Of a stretch of 36,694 bases of DNA, positions 26,477 through 34,815 are shown piece after piece (within the stretch, counting starts at the first letter, position 1; the number at the start of each line of letters is the position of its first letter). The position numbers were made by a program, and so were the translations under genes. The notes under the pieces were generated by a model, which saw only the letters and a program-made list of their open reading frames with translations, did not search any database and was not told where the DNA came from. Location of the stretch: assembly GCF_018609725.1 (NCBI RefSeq), contig NZ_JAHENT010000086.1:1-36694 (forward strand). The letters run 5' to 3'. The stretch is from Methanohalobium sp. GTDB lineage: Archaea > Halobacteriota > Methanosarcinia > Methanosarcinales > Methanosarcinaceae.

Positions 26477-26783
26477 ATGGACCACTTCCTGCTTCTGTTT
26501 TTGTCAACATGACACCAAATAATATCAATACACCTACTGCTCCTACATACACAAGCACCTGAACTACACCAAGGAACTGGGCATTAAGCAGGATATATAA
26601 TCCAGCTACACTAAACAATGAAACAATAAGTGAAATTGCAGCTCTGACTACATCCCTTGATACTACTGTTAGTAATGAAAACAGTATAACAATTAGGGAA
26701 AGCAAAGCGAATGCTCCAAACCTTGCAAGGGTAGTCAGGTCATCGAAAGTAAAAGACGTTAAATAATCTAAAATTGCTACCAT
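26466..26783 (-). CDS. fpoJ1: F420H2 dehydrogenase subunit FpoJ, N-terminal part (FpoJ1)
   Basis: Counterpart of the N-terminal half of NuoJ, 105 residues, with three hydrophobic segments. The GVVQVLVYVGAVGVLILFGVML helix, with the glycine-rich kink and conserved Tyr, is the NuoJ signature important for coupling. It ends in a polar tail before overlapping fpoJ2. It follows fpoI after 25 bases and has GGGCGGTG a few bases before its ATG. Confidence 0.93.
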   Translation of the reverse strand: MVAILDYLTSFTFDDLTTLARFGAFALLSLIVILFSLLTVVSRDVVRAAISLIVSLFSVAGLYILLNAQFLGVVQVLVYVGAVGVLILFGVMLTKTEAGSGPYVR

Positions 26784-26808
26784 TTTTTCACCGCCCTTTT
26801 GGTTTTAA

Positions 26809-27240
26809 TCATTTCTTCAATTCTTCTTCGTTATATTCATCTTCTCCAATTTCTACTTCCCGTGCAAGTTCATCAGGTGTAAAAAGTAAATCTTCATGAT
26901 TCCACTTTACTACCCCAGAAGTGTAAATTCTAGAACTTGAGAGAGCATCCTGAGGACATTGATCAATACACAATCCGCAAAACATACAGTGTCCAATATC
27001 AATTTCAGGGAACCATCTCTGTTTATCACTTGTTTTACTTACTCTTGATCTTACAATCTTGATTGCGTTATTGGGACATGTATTGGCACAAATACCACAA
27101 CCTATACATTTACTTTTATCAAGTACCTGAAGCCCTTTGAACCTTTCAGGGATGCCTCTTGATTTTTCTTCAGGACACATTATGGTTACAGGAGGGTGGT
27201 ATATACTTTTGATTGCCTTTACAATATTTTCTAATACCAT
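26809..27240 (-). CDS. fpoI: F420H2 dehydrogenase subunit FpoI (two 4Fe-4S ferredoxin-type)
   Basis: Iron-sulfur subunit, homologue of NuoI, 143 residues. Two 4Fe-4S motifs are complete: CIGCGICANTCP and CMFCGLCIDQCP. They carry electrons from the input module to the terminal cluster in FpoB. The C-terminal tail is Asp/Glu-rich, which fits a protein surface exposed to a salty cytoplasm. It follows fpoH after 6 bases, with GGAGCGTG upstream of the ATG. Confidence 0.97.
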   Translation of the reverse strand: MVLENIVKAIKSIYHPPVTIMCPEEKSRGIPERFKGLQVLDKSKCIGCGICANTCPNNAIKIVRSRVSKTSDKQRWFPEIDIGHCMFCGLCIDQCPQDALSSSRIYTSGVVKWNHEDLLFTPDELAREVEIGEDEYNEEELKK

Positions 27241-27246
27241 ACTATT

Positions 27247-28317
27247 TCACGCTCCAAGGAACAGGCCAAGTGCTATTGCCCATATTAGGTTTACTATTGA
27301 TAATGGTATAATCCTCTTCCATCCCAGGTTTACTACCTGATCGATTCTGAATCTTGGAACTGCCCATCTTAACAGTATGATAAAAGCCAGAACTATAGCG
27401 CTTTTACCCAAAAATACCAGCGTCGGTATAATAAATCCTATTACAGGAATGGATGTCAGTAGTCCAAGACCTGGAAGGTTCCATCCACCCAAAAAGAGCA
27501 ATACAACCAGAAATGAACCCAGTATCATATGTATATATTCAGCAAAGAAACCGAGACCAAACCTCATACCACAATATTCGGTAAGCCATCCTGCAACAAC
27601 TTCCTGCTCTGCTTCTGTCTGGTCAAAAGGAAGTCTACCAAGATCACCCATTAGAGCCACGAAAAACACGAAAAATCCTATCGGTTGCAAGATAACGTTC
27701 CAGATTGTCTGGTTTTCGACGATTTCTATAATATTTAACGACCCTGTAGTTATTGCAACGGCTATTATACTAATACCAAGCGGTATTTCATAACCTACCA
27801 TTCTTGCAAAATTACGGAATGCACCAAGCAATGCATACTTGTTGTTTGAACTGTATGCAACCATGAATACACCGATAATTGATATCGATGAAACTGCTTC
27901 TACATAGAGTATACTGATATCCATATCAGTCACAACAAGCGGATATGCAACACCATTTATGACAACTGCTCCAATAGGTATTGCTACAAGCATCAAAAAA
28001 ACAGATACCATCAGGAATATGGGTGCTGACCTGAACATAACACTGTCAGCTTTTCTGGGTACTATGTCTTCTTTTGTAAACAATTTTATGGCATCCGCTA
28101 TCAACTGGAATATTCCTATTGGACCTACTCGACATGGTCCAATTCTGAATTGAATATCAGCTGATATTTTTCTTTCAAGCCATACAGCAGCCATTGCACT
28201 GATGAATATAAAACCTATCAAAGACAGTCCTAAATATCCTCGTATCCAGGGATTGGTTAAATATTCCAGTAAAAGGTCATATGAACCTGCTATAATATCC
28301 ATCACCATAGTTTTCAC
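27247..28317 (-). CDS. fpoH: F420H2 dehydrogenase subunit FpoH
   Basis: Membrane subunit homologous to NuoH, 356 residues and about eight spans, forming the methanophenazine-binding chamber with FpoB and FpoD. The WLERKISADIQFRIGPCRVGPIG loop, the YEIPLG helix and DLGRLPFDQTEAEQEVVAG are the classic complex I signatures, and the WAVPRFRIDQ segment near the C-terminus is also present. Its start overlaps the fpoD stop by four bases. Confidence 0.97.
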   Translation of the reverse strand: MKTMVMDIIAGSYDLLLEYLTNPWIRGYLGLSLIGFIFISAMAAVWLERKISADIQFRIGPCRVGPIGIFQLIADAIKLFTKEDIVPRKADSVMFRSAPIFLMVSVFLMLVAIPIGAVVINGVAYPLVVTDMDISILYVEAVSSISIIGVFMVAYSSNNKYALLGAFRNFARMVGYEIPLGISIIAVAITTGSLNIIEIVENQTIWNVILQPIGFFVFFVALMGDLGRLPFDQTEAEQEVVAGWLTEYCGMRFGLGFFAEYIHMILGSFLVVLLFLGGWNLPGLGLLTSIPVIGFIIPTLVFLGKSAIVLAFIILLRWAVPRFRIDQVVNLGWKRIIPLSIVNLIWAIALGLFLGA

Positions 28318-29447
28318 CTGTCCACTTCACTTGTACATCCATCCATACTTCCAGCAATAGTGTTAACATCAGCCACATAAACCCCTCTCAAAACCGGTGG
28401 GAGAGCCTGCAATGTAGGGTATGCTGGACCTCTAACTTTTACACGATAAGGTTTATCAGAACCATCTGAAACCATATAAATTCCCATTTCTCCGCGTGGG
28501 TCTTCTACTCTTTTAAAGACTTCACCTTCTGGTACTCTCATTGTAGGTGTTCTTTTTCCATAAGGTGCACTTTCAGGGAATATGGGACCATCTGGAATCT
28601 GGTCCAGTGCCTGCTCGATTATATAGATACTTTCACGGATTTCATTAAGACGCACCATTATACGTGCATAGGAATCTCCTTCTCCTTGTGTACATACCTT
28701 GAAATCAAGGTCATCATAAACAAGGTAGGGTTCATCTTTTCTGATATCAAATGGTACTCCCGTTGCACGGAGCACGGGTCCTGCTACTCCGACCTCTTTA
28801 GCAACTTCCGGACTTAAAACACCTACACCAACTGTTCGGTCTTTGTAAATAGTATCAGACTTTAAAAGCCTTTCATATTCATCAAGAACAGTTATTTTGA
28901 GTTGTTCCATTGTCCTTGTAAACTTATCCTTGAAACCGGGCGGCAGGTCCTCGCGCACACCTCCAAATTTCAGAAAAGTATGCGTTATTCTTGCTCCTGT
29001 AATACTATCAAGCAAAGAAAGTACATTTTCTCTTTCCTTGATGGTGTACATAAACATTGATTGGTATCCGATAAATTCAGAAAATTCACCAAATCCTAAT
29101 AAATGACTCTGAATCCTAGATAATTCCTCAGTTATTACTCTGATGTATTGAGCCCTTTCAGGAACTTCAATCCCTGCAAGTTGTTCAACACATCCGCAAA
29201 ATGCTTCTTCATTGGTCAAAGCAGCCAGATAGCACATTCTGTCTACAATCGGTATACCCTGCAAATAGGTTTTACTTTCAAGTATTTTTTCTATACCTTT
29301 ATGAATAAAACCAAGCTCAACCTGAGCATCTGTTACAGTTTCTCCTTTGACTTTCAGATTAAGTCTGAATGGTCCAGGTTGTGCCGGATGCTGAGGACCT
29401 ATATGAATTAACATTTCTGTTGATTCTAATTCTTCTAATTCGTCCAT
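28314..29447 (-). CDS. fpoD: F420H2 dehydrogenase subunit FpoD
   Basis: Homologue of the 49-kDa subunit NuoD and of NiFe-hydrogenase large subunits, 377 residues, lining the methanophenazine-reduction site. IGPQHPAQPGPFRL near the N-terminus contains the conserved His of the substrate pocket, GFIHKGIEK and MCYLAALTNEEAFCG follow, and the protein ends in EVDR as usual for the family. The nickel-binding CxxC pairs of hydrogenases are absent, as expected. It ends overlapping fpoH and begins 8 bases after fpoC. Confidence 0.97.
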   Translation of the reverse strand: MDELEELESTEMLIHIGPQHPAQPGPFRLNLKVKGETVTDAQVELGFIHKGIEKILESKTYLQGIPIVDRMCYLAALTNEEAFCGCVEQLAGIEVPERAQYIRVITEELSRIQSHLLGFGEFSEFIGYQSMFMYTIKERENVLSLLDSITGARITHTFLKFGGVREDLPPGFKDKFTRTMEQLKITVLDEYERLLKSDTIYKDRTVGVGVLSPEVAKEVGVAGPVLRATGVPFDIRKDEPYLVYDDLDFKVCTQGEGDSYARIMVRLNEIRESIYIIEQALDQIPDGPIFPESAPYGKRTPTMRVPEGEVFKRVEDPRGEMGIYMVSDGSDKPYRVKVRGPAYPTLQALPPVLRGVYVADVNTIAGSMDGCTSEVDR

Positions 29448-29455
29448 ATTATCCC

Positions 29456-29932
29456 TTACACCAGATTTTTGGCTGTTTTTTGTGGAAATCCTTCATAATC
29501 CTTTCTTAGAGGCCAATCTCCAAGCAAATCTTCTGGAAGAACAAGCGGTTTAAGATTAGGATGATACTTGAACATTATTCCAAATAATTCATAGGTTTCT
29601 CTTTCATACCAGTTAGCATTCCAGTAAACATCGACAATGGATTCAATCACAGGGTCATCCCTGTTTAATCTAGCTTTTAAAGCCAGTACTACCGGATGTT
29701 CATAGGAAGCTATATGATAGACCACTTCGAATTCATTTCTTAATATATAATCAACTCCTGATTCACAACATAGGTGGTTGAAATCAAGGTCATTTTTGAG
29801 ATATTCACATACTTCTTTTACATGGTCTTTGTCTATATATGCTGTCACCCGGATATCTGATTTAACAGTGGCATCAGATATAGCTTCAGGAAATGTGCTG
29901 GATAATGAATCGACAATTGTATTTGCATCCAT
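29456..29932 (-). CDS. fpoC: F420H2 dehydrogenase subunit FpoC
   Basis: Homologue of the 30-kDa subunit NuoC, 158 residues. The signature ANWYERETYELFGIMFKYHPNL, followed by LLPEDLLGDWPLRKDY-like sequence, is the NuoC fingerprint. It is a structural part of the connecting module that carries FpoB, FpoD and FpoI. It begins 3 bases after the fpoB stop. Confidence 0.97.
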   Translation of the reverse strand: MDANTIVDSLSSTFPEAISDATVKSDIRVTAYIDKDHVKEVCEYLKNDLDFNHLCCESGVDYILRNEFEVVYHIASYEHPVVLALKARLNRDDPVIESIVDVYWNANWYERETYELFGIMFKYHPNLKPLVLPEDLLGDWPLRKDYEGFPQKTAKNLV

Positions 29933-29935
29933 TGG

Positions 29936-30505
29936 TTAAGCCTCCCCATAAATTGCGGCTTTATCCTTCTTGGAGGTGATCTTTTTCTGCAACTCTACAA
30001 ATCCTTGTATTAATGCTTCTGGTCTTGGTGGGCATCCCGGTATATAGACATCGATTGGGAATATTTCATCGATGTTTTGTACAGTGCTGTAGGATTCATA
30101 AAAAGGTCCACCGCTAATTGCACAATCACCCATTGCAATTACCCATTTGGGTGAAGGCATCTGTTCATATACTTTCTTGAGAGCGGGGAAATATTTCTTT
30201 GTCACATAGCCACTGATAATCATAACATCAGCTTGTCTTGGAGAGTTTCGGGGTATAATCCCAAACCTATCAGTGTCGTAGTGTGCACATCCTGTGGCAA
30301 TCATTTCCACACCACAGCAACCCATTGGCTGGGTCATAAACCAGAGTGAATTTTTACGTCCCCAATTAATAATATCCTGAACTTTTGTTTTTTTCAGGAA
30401 TTCACTGATTGCATTACTGTTAGTTGTTATTACTCCGGGTATTTCAAGTTCACCCGAAGGTTTTCCAGCTTCTTCATTTGTGTTGGTATTCATTTCGTTG
30501 ACCAT
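29936..30505 (-). CDS. fpoB: F420H2 dehydrogenase subunit FpoB
   Basis: Homologue of NuoB, holding the terminal 4Fe-4S cluster that donates to methanophenazine. The four cluster Cys are visible: the adjacent pair in MGCCGVEM, one in MGDCAISGG and one in PGCPPRPEAL. I choose ATG 30505 (189 residues), which has AGGGGG about 7 nt upstream and overlaps the fpoA end by 16 bases. A start at 30526 is in frame but would be buried deeper in fpoA and has no good ribosome site. The N-terminal 30 residues are polar and acidic. Confidence 0.95.
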   Translation of the reverse strand: MVNEMNTNTNEEAGKPSGELEIPGVITTNSNAISEFLKKTKVQDIINWGRKNSLWFMTQPMGCCGVEMIATGCAHYDTDRFGIIPRNSPRQADVMIISGYVTKKYFPALKKVYEQMPSPKWVIAMGDCAISGGPFYESYSTVQNIDEIFPIDVYIPGCPPRPEALIQGFVELQKKITSKKDKAAIYGEA

Positions 30506-30885
30506 TGTAGGGCCCCCTTCTTCCATTCATAAATAAATCCAATAACCATGATTACTATGAATGCCAAAATTGCTGTTGTTGCTATTGATGTTATTCCATG
30601 ACCCCTATAAACTGTAGCCCATGGGTATAAAAACAGTATTTCTACATCAAAAAGAACGAACGCAATTGCATAAATATAGTATTCAACATTGAATTGTATT
30701 CTTGCATCACCAGTTGGGTCTGATCCTGATTCGTAGGTTGTAAACTTTTGTTTTGATTTACTTCTGGGGCTCAGAAATTTAACAATAAGCATCGTTATCG
30801 GTGGCATTACAACACCTACAATCAGAAAGATTGCAACTGGGACGTAACTATTGATTATGCTACTGGTGTCTATTATCTCTGGCAT
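30490..30885 (-). CDS. fpoA: F420H2 dehydrogenase subunit FpoA
   Basis: First gene of the operon; homologue of NuoA, 131 residues, three spans. The loop YESGSDPTGDARIQFNVEYYIYAIAFVLFDVEILFLYPW is the NuoA hallmark. A strong AGGTGAG site (30891-30897) lies 5 nt before the ATG and a TATA box lies about 45 bases upstream. The operon then runs A to O without internal gaps over 26 bases. The F420H2-binding subunit FpoF is not adjacent, as is usual in Methanosarcinales. Confidence 0.97.
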   Translation of the reverse strand: MPEIIDTSSIINSYVPVAIFLIVGVVMPPITMLIVKFLSPRSKSKQKFTTYESGSDPTGDARIQFNVEYYIYAIAFVLFDVEILFLYPWATVYRGHGITSIATTAILAFIVIMVIGFIYEWKKGALQWSTK

Positions 30886-30890
30886 AGTAA

Positions 30891-30935
30891 CTCACCTGAT
30901 GATATTCATTCTTGACAAGTTGTTTGTATATAATT
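30891..30935 (-). promoter_or_regulatory. fpo operon promoter and ribosome binding site
   Basis: On the minus strand, AATTATATAC (30926-30935) reads as a TATA box, placing transcription start near 30906. AGGTGAG at 30891-30897 is the ribosome site, 5 nt before the fpoA ATG. A second TATA-like TTATATAT at 30991-31000 could drive a longer leader of about 85 nt. The rest of the 268-base gap up to 31153 is AT-rich and holds no gene I can support. Confidence 0.5.
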
Positions 30936-31153
30936 ATTTCCAATATTAATCTCTATATTTTTAAAATTCGTTTAACTCAAATTATAATAGGGATATATAA
31001 GGCTTTTAAGCATCATTTAAATTAATTATTATGACTAGCACATGAACTATTGTTTAGTATCCAAAGGAAAACTAATTTAAAGATTTTTCTATATCTGAAT
31101 ACAAATGATTCTAAAAAATGGAAATATAAACAGAAAAAATTGGAATAAATATA

Positions 31154-31657
31154 TCAAACCAATTTGGGAGAATAGAATTTTTTTATAAGAGCTTCACAAT
31201 TTGAACAGGTTATAACAAACCACTCCCCTATTGAGTTAGTTGTATATTTTTCAAACAGTGAGGCACTGCAATTTGGACATACATAATATTCTTTAAAATA
31301 GTAATGATAAAATTCCGGATTGTTTTTCAGCCACTCAAGAACTACATGCATGTGTTCAAAATAACGCTGCTTTGAAGGATTAGTTGTATGTTCCAATGCA
31401 TCCTTTGCCCGTGCATCTATTTTGTTGGTATAATCTACTGAATTATTTGTTAACCTCTTGTAATCAGAAATATATCTGGTAGTCCGATACAAATAATTGA
31501 GAAAATTATCATAGGCTTTGGGTGTGTTATTATATATAGTTTTTAGAAAATATTCTGTCATTACGTCTTCCAGAATGTCAACACATGTAGTACATATATT
31601 GTAAGCTTCATACTGTTTCGAATCCTGTTCCTGACCACATATGGTGCAATTTTCCAT
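31154..31657 (-). CDS. Double zinc-finger protein, unknown function
   Basis: A 167-residue soluble protein with a Cys module at each end: C4-xx-C7 and C22-xx-C25 at the N-terminus (CTIC, CTTC), and C127-xx-C130 with C151-xx-C154 at the C-terminus (CPNC, CSNC). The 100-residue middle is helical, rich in Tyr, Asn and Lys. Two zinc ribbons joined by a helical linker suggest a scaffold or a nucleic-acid or protein-binding factor. It starts 14 bases after the DUF22 gene and is probably co-transcribed with it. I do not recognise the family, and it lies between the F420H2 dehydrogenase and F420 biosynthesis genes. Confidence 0.75.
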   Translation of the reverse strand: MENCTICGQEQDSKQYEAYNICTTCVDILEDVMTEYFLKTIYNNTPKAYDNFLNYLYRTTRYISDYKRLTNNSVDYTNKIDARAKDALEHTTNPSKQRYFEHMHVVLEWLKNNPEFYHYYFKEYYVCPNCSASLFEKYTTNSIGEWFVITCSNCEALIKKFYSPKLV

Positions 31658-31671
31658 TTAATAAACCCCCG

Positions 31672-32091
31672 TTAATCAACTTTTTCCGGTTTTGTAGCCT
31701 CTCGTGTAAACATTATCGGAAACAGATTCAATACTCCCAAAAGGTCTCCTTCTCTTATATGTCCCGTTTCCTGTCCGATTACATAGGCACTATCAATAAC
31801 CCTTTCTTTATCTACTGGTACATTCCCCTCCTTTGCACCAATTTTTAAAACGGAAGCTACTGCATGCTGTGAAAAAATACACGGCATTGCTACCATATCA
31901 GGTTCTACATTAATATCCTTTACATCAATTTTTTTAAACTCCCCCGATTTGATACTCATATCTTCATTTGCTATTATCATTTCCCATTTTGCACGGGTAG
32001 CCATCGTGAATTCATATGATGATGCTTTCACTTTGGTGGAATTTAGTTCACCATTTTTACGAGATACAACCTGTATAACCTGTGTTGACAT
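31672..32091 (-). CDS. DUF22 domain protein
   Basis: A 139-residue protein matching my recollection of DUF22, a domain limited to methanogens and Archaeoglobus. Visible features are a beta-rich pattern (KWEMIIANEDMSIKSGEFKKI), VAMPCIFSQHAVASVLKIG with a lone Cys and His, and GHIREGDLLGVLNLFPI near the end. No catalytic motif is evident. GGTGAT lies 4-5 nt before the ATG, and a TATA-like CTATATATAAC at about 32123-32133 faces this gene. It is divergent from the ferredoxin/F420 operon. Function is unknown. Confidence 0.65.
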   Translation of the reverse strand: MSTQVIQVVSRKNGELNSTKVKASSYEFTMATRAKWEMIIANEDMSIKSGEFKKIDVKDINVEPDMVAMPCIFSQHAVASVLKIGAKEGNVPVDKERVIDSAYVIGQETGHIREGDLLGVLNLFPIMFTREATKPEKVD

Positions 32092-32187
32092 TCTATCACC
32101 AAATAAGGTTGGGACTTCGCTGTTATATATAGTTTTCTATAATTTGTCATGAATTATCATGATACCAAAAATAATTAAATTTTATGC

Positions 32188-32213
32188 AAATATAAATAAC
32201 TCCTTTTATATTA
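32188..32213 (+). promoter_or_regulatory. Probable promoter of the ferredoxin-cof operon
   Basis: AAATATAAATA (32188-32198) reads as a TATA box and TTTTATATTA (32204-32213) as an alternative. Transcription would start between about 32220 and 32240, giving a leader of 45-65 nt before the ferredoxin ATG. The divergent DUF22 promoter is only about 60 bases away, so the two units share a compact regulatory region. Confidence 0.4.
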
Positions 32214-32284
32214 GAAGCATAGTCAATTATTTACTATAATTTTAATCACTAACGAATTTGGAAGATGTTACTGGTGAATTTGCC

Positions 32285-32446
32285 ATGAAAATAAACGATA
32301 ACTGTGTAGGATGTGGACAATGCGCAACTTTTTGCAAAAATGATGCTATTCAAGTATGGGGAAAAGCAAAGATAACGCAGGATTGCACAAATTGTAAAAT
32401 TTGCACCTATTACTGCCCGTTAAATGCTATAGAGGTGACAGAATGA
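32285..32446 (+). CDS. Small ferredoxin with two 4Fe-4S motifs
   Basis: A 53-residue ferredoxin, almost nothing but the two cluster motifs CVGCGQCATFC and CTNCKICTYYCP. The second has a Pro after the last Cys but the first has Lys there. The ATG at 32285 has GGTGA 7 nt upstream and is preferred over a TTG nine codons earlier. Its stop overlaps the start of the FAD-dependent oxidoreductase gene (ATGA), so it is very likely the electron partner of that enzyme. Confidence 0.9.
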   Translation: MKINDNCVGCGQCATFCKNDAIQVWGKAKITQDCTNCKICTYYCPLNAIEVTE

Positions 32447-33723
32447 AGACTATTGTTGTAGGTTCAGGGCTCGGTGGTTTACTTAGTGCAGCATATCTTG
32501 CAAAAAGTGGACACGATGTTGATGTTTTTGAAGCTTTGCCCTTTACAGGAGGGCGGTTCACAAATATTGATTATAAAGGTTTCAAACTTTCAACAGGTGC
32601 ACTGCATATGGTTCCACACGGTGATTCAGGACCGCTTGCCCAGATGTTAAAAAAACTGAATGCTGATGTCAATATTGTTACTTCCAATCCATCCTCTGTT
32701 ATACGTATGCCTGCAAGTGATAATGATACCGACTATAAAAATGGGTTCAGGGACATGGCTTTTCATGACTTTAAAGTACCGTTTTCATTAATAAACAGAA
32801 TAAAAATTGCTTTCCTTGCTTTTACAACCAAATACTTTCCTCCAAAAAAAGGAACATTTGATGACTGGATTAAACAACATATTAATGAAAAATGGGCTAC
32901 AAGAATCGCCAACTCGTTTTGTGGGTGGTCTATAAGTCTTAAAAGTTCGGATGTATCAGCAAAAGAAGTTTTTGAGATTATTTCAAATTTGTACCGCTAC
33001 TCAGGACCCGGTGTTCCAATGAGTGGGTGTAAAGGTATTACATATGCTCTTATAGAGATAATCCAAGAAAATGGTGGAAGAATATATACCGGTAAAGAAG
33101 TTACTGAAATAATCACATCTAATAATCATGCAAAAGGAGTTGTTGCTGACGGAGATAAATATTATTCAGACCTAATTATAAGCGATATTGGACATATAGA
33201 GACCAACAGACTATGTAAAAACGTTACAGAAACTGAAGAATATGTCCAATATAAAAACCAGTTACAGAATATAAAATCATCTGCAGGTATTAAAATATCA
33301 TTAGCATGTGATGAACCTTTAATAGGACACGGCGGAGTGGTTCTTACTCCATATTCAAAAAGGATAGATGGAATGAATGAAGTCACCAATGTGGACCCAA
33401 CCCTTGCTCCTGAAGGGAAACATCTTGTTATGACGCATCAATGTTTGCGGTGGGACAGACTTGATAATATAGAAGAAGAAATTGAACTTGGCCTGCAAGA
33501 TATAAGAGACATATTTTTAAACAAAGATTATGAAATTTTAATGGTGCAGTCCTATCATGACGGGTGGCCTGTCAACAGATCGGCATCCAGCCAAGATTTA
33601 TCCAACAAAACCCCTATATCCAACCTCTATGTAGTGGGCGATGGTGCTAAAGGAGAAGGTGGTATAGAAATAGAAGGTATTACACTAGGTGTTTTAAATA
33701 CAATGGATATGATTTTATCCTAA
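32443..33723 (+). CDS. FAD-dependent oxidoreductase (phytoene desaturase-like), F420-cluster associated
   Basis: A 426-residue flavoprotein of the phytoene-desaturase/amine-oxidase fold. The N-terminal dinucleotide motif GSGLGGLLSAAYLAKSG and the GGRF that follows are intact, and the C-terminal FAD segment is NLYVVGDGAKGEGGIEIEG. GAGGTGAC lies 2-3 nt before the ATG at 32443, which overlaps the ferredoxin stop. It sits 18 bases before cofG, so it is probably in the F420 operon. Its substrate is unknown. Carotenoid or isoprenoid (methanophenazine-like) desaturation is suggested by the fold; a step in F420 supply is suggested by the location. Neither is shown. Confidence 0.8.
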   Translation: MKTIVVGSGLGGLLSAAYLAKSGHDVDVFEALPFTGGRFTNIDYKGFKLSTGALHMVPHGDSGPLAQMLKKLNADVNIVTSNPSSVIRMPASDNDTDYKNGFRDMAFHDFKVPFSLINRIKIAFLAFTTKYFPPKKGTFDDWIKQHINEKWATRIANSFCGWSISLKSSDVSAKEVFEIISNLYRYSGPGVPMSGCKGITYALIEIIQENGGRIYTGKEVTEIITSNNHAKGVVADGDKYYSDLIISDIGHIETNRLCKNVTETEEYVQYKNQLQNIKSSAGIKISLACDEPLIGHGGVVLTPYSKRIDGMNEVTNVDPTLAPEGKHLVMTHQCLRWDRLDNIEEEIELGLQDIRDIFLNKDYEILMVQSYHDGWPVNRSASSQDLSNKTPISNLYVVGDGAKGEGGIEIEGITLGVLNTMDMILS

Positions 33724-33741
33724 ATAGTTGTAATTAAACTT

Positions 33742-34764
33742 ATGTATCTGATGTTCAATCATTCTTTAACTATGCCTATACCTGAATTTGTTACCTACTG
33801 CAGGAATGTATTTACCCCAGTGACCAATATTTGTAGAAACAGGTGTGGATACTGTGGTTTTAGACGTGACCCTGAAGACCCCCAGGCACAGCTTATGTCT
33901 ATGGATGAAATCGTTCCGATACTAAAAAAAGGATATGAATCCGGATGTACTGAAGCCCTTTTTACTTTTGGAGAGTCTGCAGAAGAAGTACCCGAATACA
34001 GATACTGGCTCTATGAAAAGGGTTATAGTTCTACTTTGGAGTATTTGATGGAACTATGTAAAACTGCTATTGATAATGGACTGCTGCCTCATACCAATGC
34101 TGGTGTTCTTGATAAAAAACAACTGAAAATGTTGAAACCATTAAATGCCAGTATGGGACTAATGCTTGAGACAATATCCAAACTTGATGCACATGAAAAT
34201 AGTCCCGGAAAAATTCCAGAAAAAAGAATTGAAACTATTAAATCAGCAGGCCAATTGAAAATCCCTTTTACAACCGGTATCCTTGTAGGTATCGGAGAAA
34301 CTGAAAATGATAGAATTGAATCATTAAATGAAATCAGAAAACTCCATGAAAAATATGGACACATACAGGAGGTCATTATTCAGAATTTCACTCCAAAACC
34401 TGGAACACCCATGAGTAATTACACCTCACCATCACTATCAACCATGTCTGAGACTGTCTCTTATGCACGGGAGATACTTCCTGATGATGTTACGGTACAG
34501 GTTCCTCCCAATTTAACAGACCCTTATCTTCTAATAAAAAAAGGTGCCAGTGATTTGGGCGGTATATCCCCTACAACAATTGACTGGATAAACCCAGAAT
34601 CTGAATGGCCCAATATAGTAGAACTTGAAAACATAATACCCAATATACCATTAAAGGAACGTCTTCCCATACATCCAATATATATACAAAAAGGCTGGTA
34701 CAGTGACCAGTTGAGCAAAATTATAGACAACCTTGCCGACGAGAATGGTTATCGTAAAACTTAA
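33742..34764 (+). CDS. cofG: 7,8-didemethyl-8-hydroxy-5-deazariboflavin synthase subunit CofG
   Basis: Radical SAM subunit that, with CofH, builds the deazaflavin ring of F420 from a ribityl-diaminouracil and tyrosine. The 340-residue protein has the SAM cluster motif C31-xxx-C35-xx-C38 (CRNRCGYC), and a conserved TFGESAEEVPEYR segment. The family often begins near PEFVTYCRNVF, so the first ten residues are uncertain, with alternative ATG codons at 33751 and just before PIPEF. No clear ribosome site precedes any of them. CofH follows after 51 bases. Confidence 0.96.
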   Translation: MYLMFNHSLTMPIPEFVTYCRNVFTPVTNICRNRCGYCGFRRDPEDPQAQLMSMDEIVPILKKGYESGCTEALFTFGESAEEVPEYRYWLYEKGYSSTLEYLMELCKTAIDNGLLPHTNAGVLDKKQLKMLKPLNASMGLMLETISKLDAHENSPGKIPEKRIETIKSAGQLKIPFTTGILVGIGETENDRIESLNEIRKLHEKYGHIQEVIIQNFTPKPGTPMSNYTSPSLSTMSETVSYAREILPDDVTVQVPPNLTDPYLLIKKGASDLGGISPTTIDWINPESEWPNIVELENIIPNIPLKERLPIHPIYIQKGWYSDQLSKIIDNLADENGYRKT

Positions 34765-34815
34765 ATTCAAGTTTTATTTTGACAATCAAAGCAATAAAAA
34801 AACAAAGATGGTTAA

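Noticed and set aside
26216-26783. Frameshift splitting a nuoJ-like gene
   Set aside because: FpoJ is naturally encoded as two proteins in Methanosarcinales; both parts have their own start sites.
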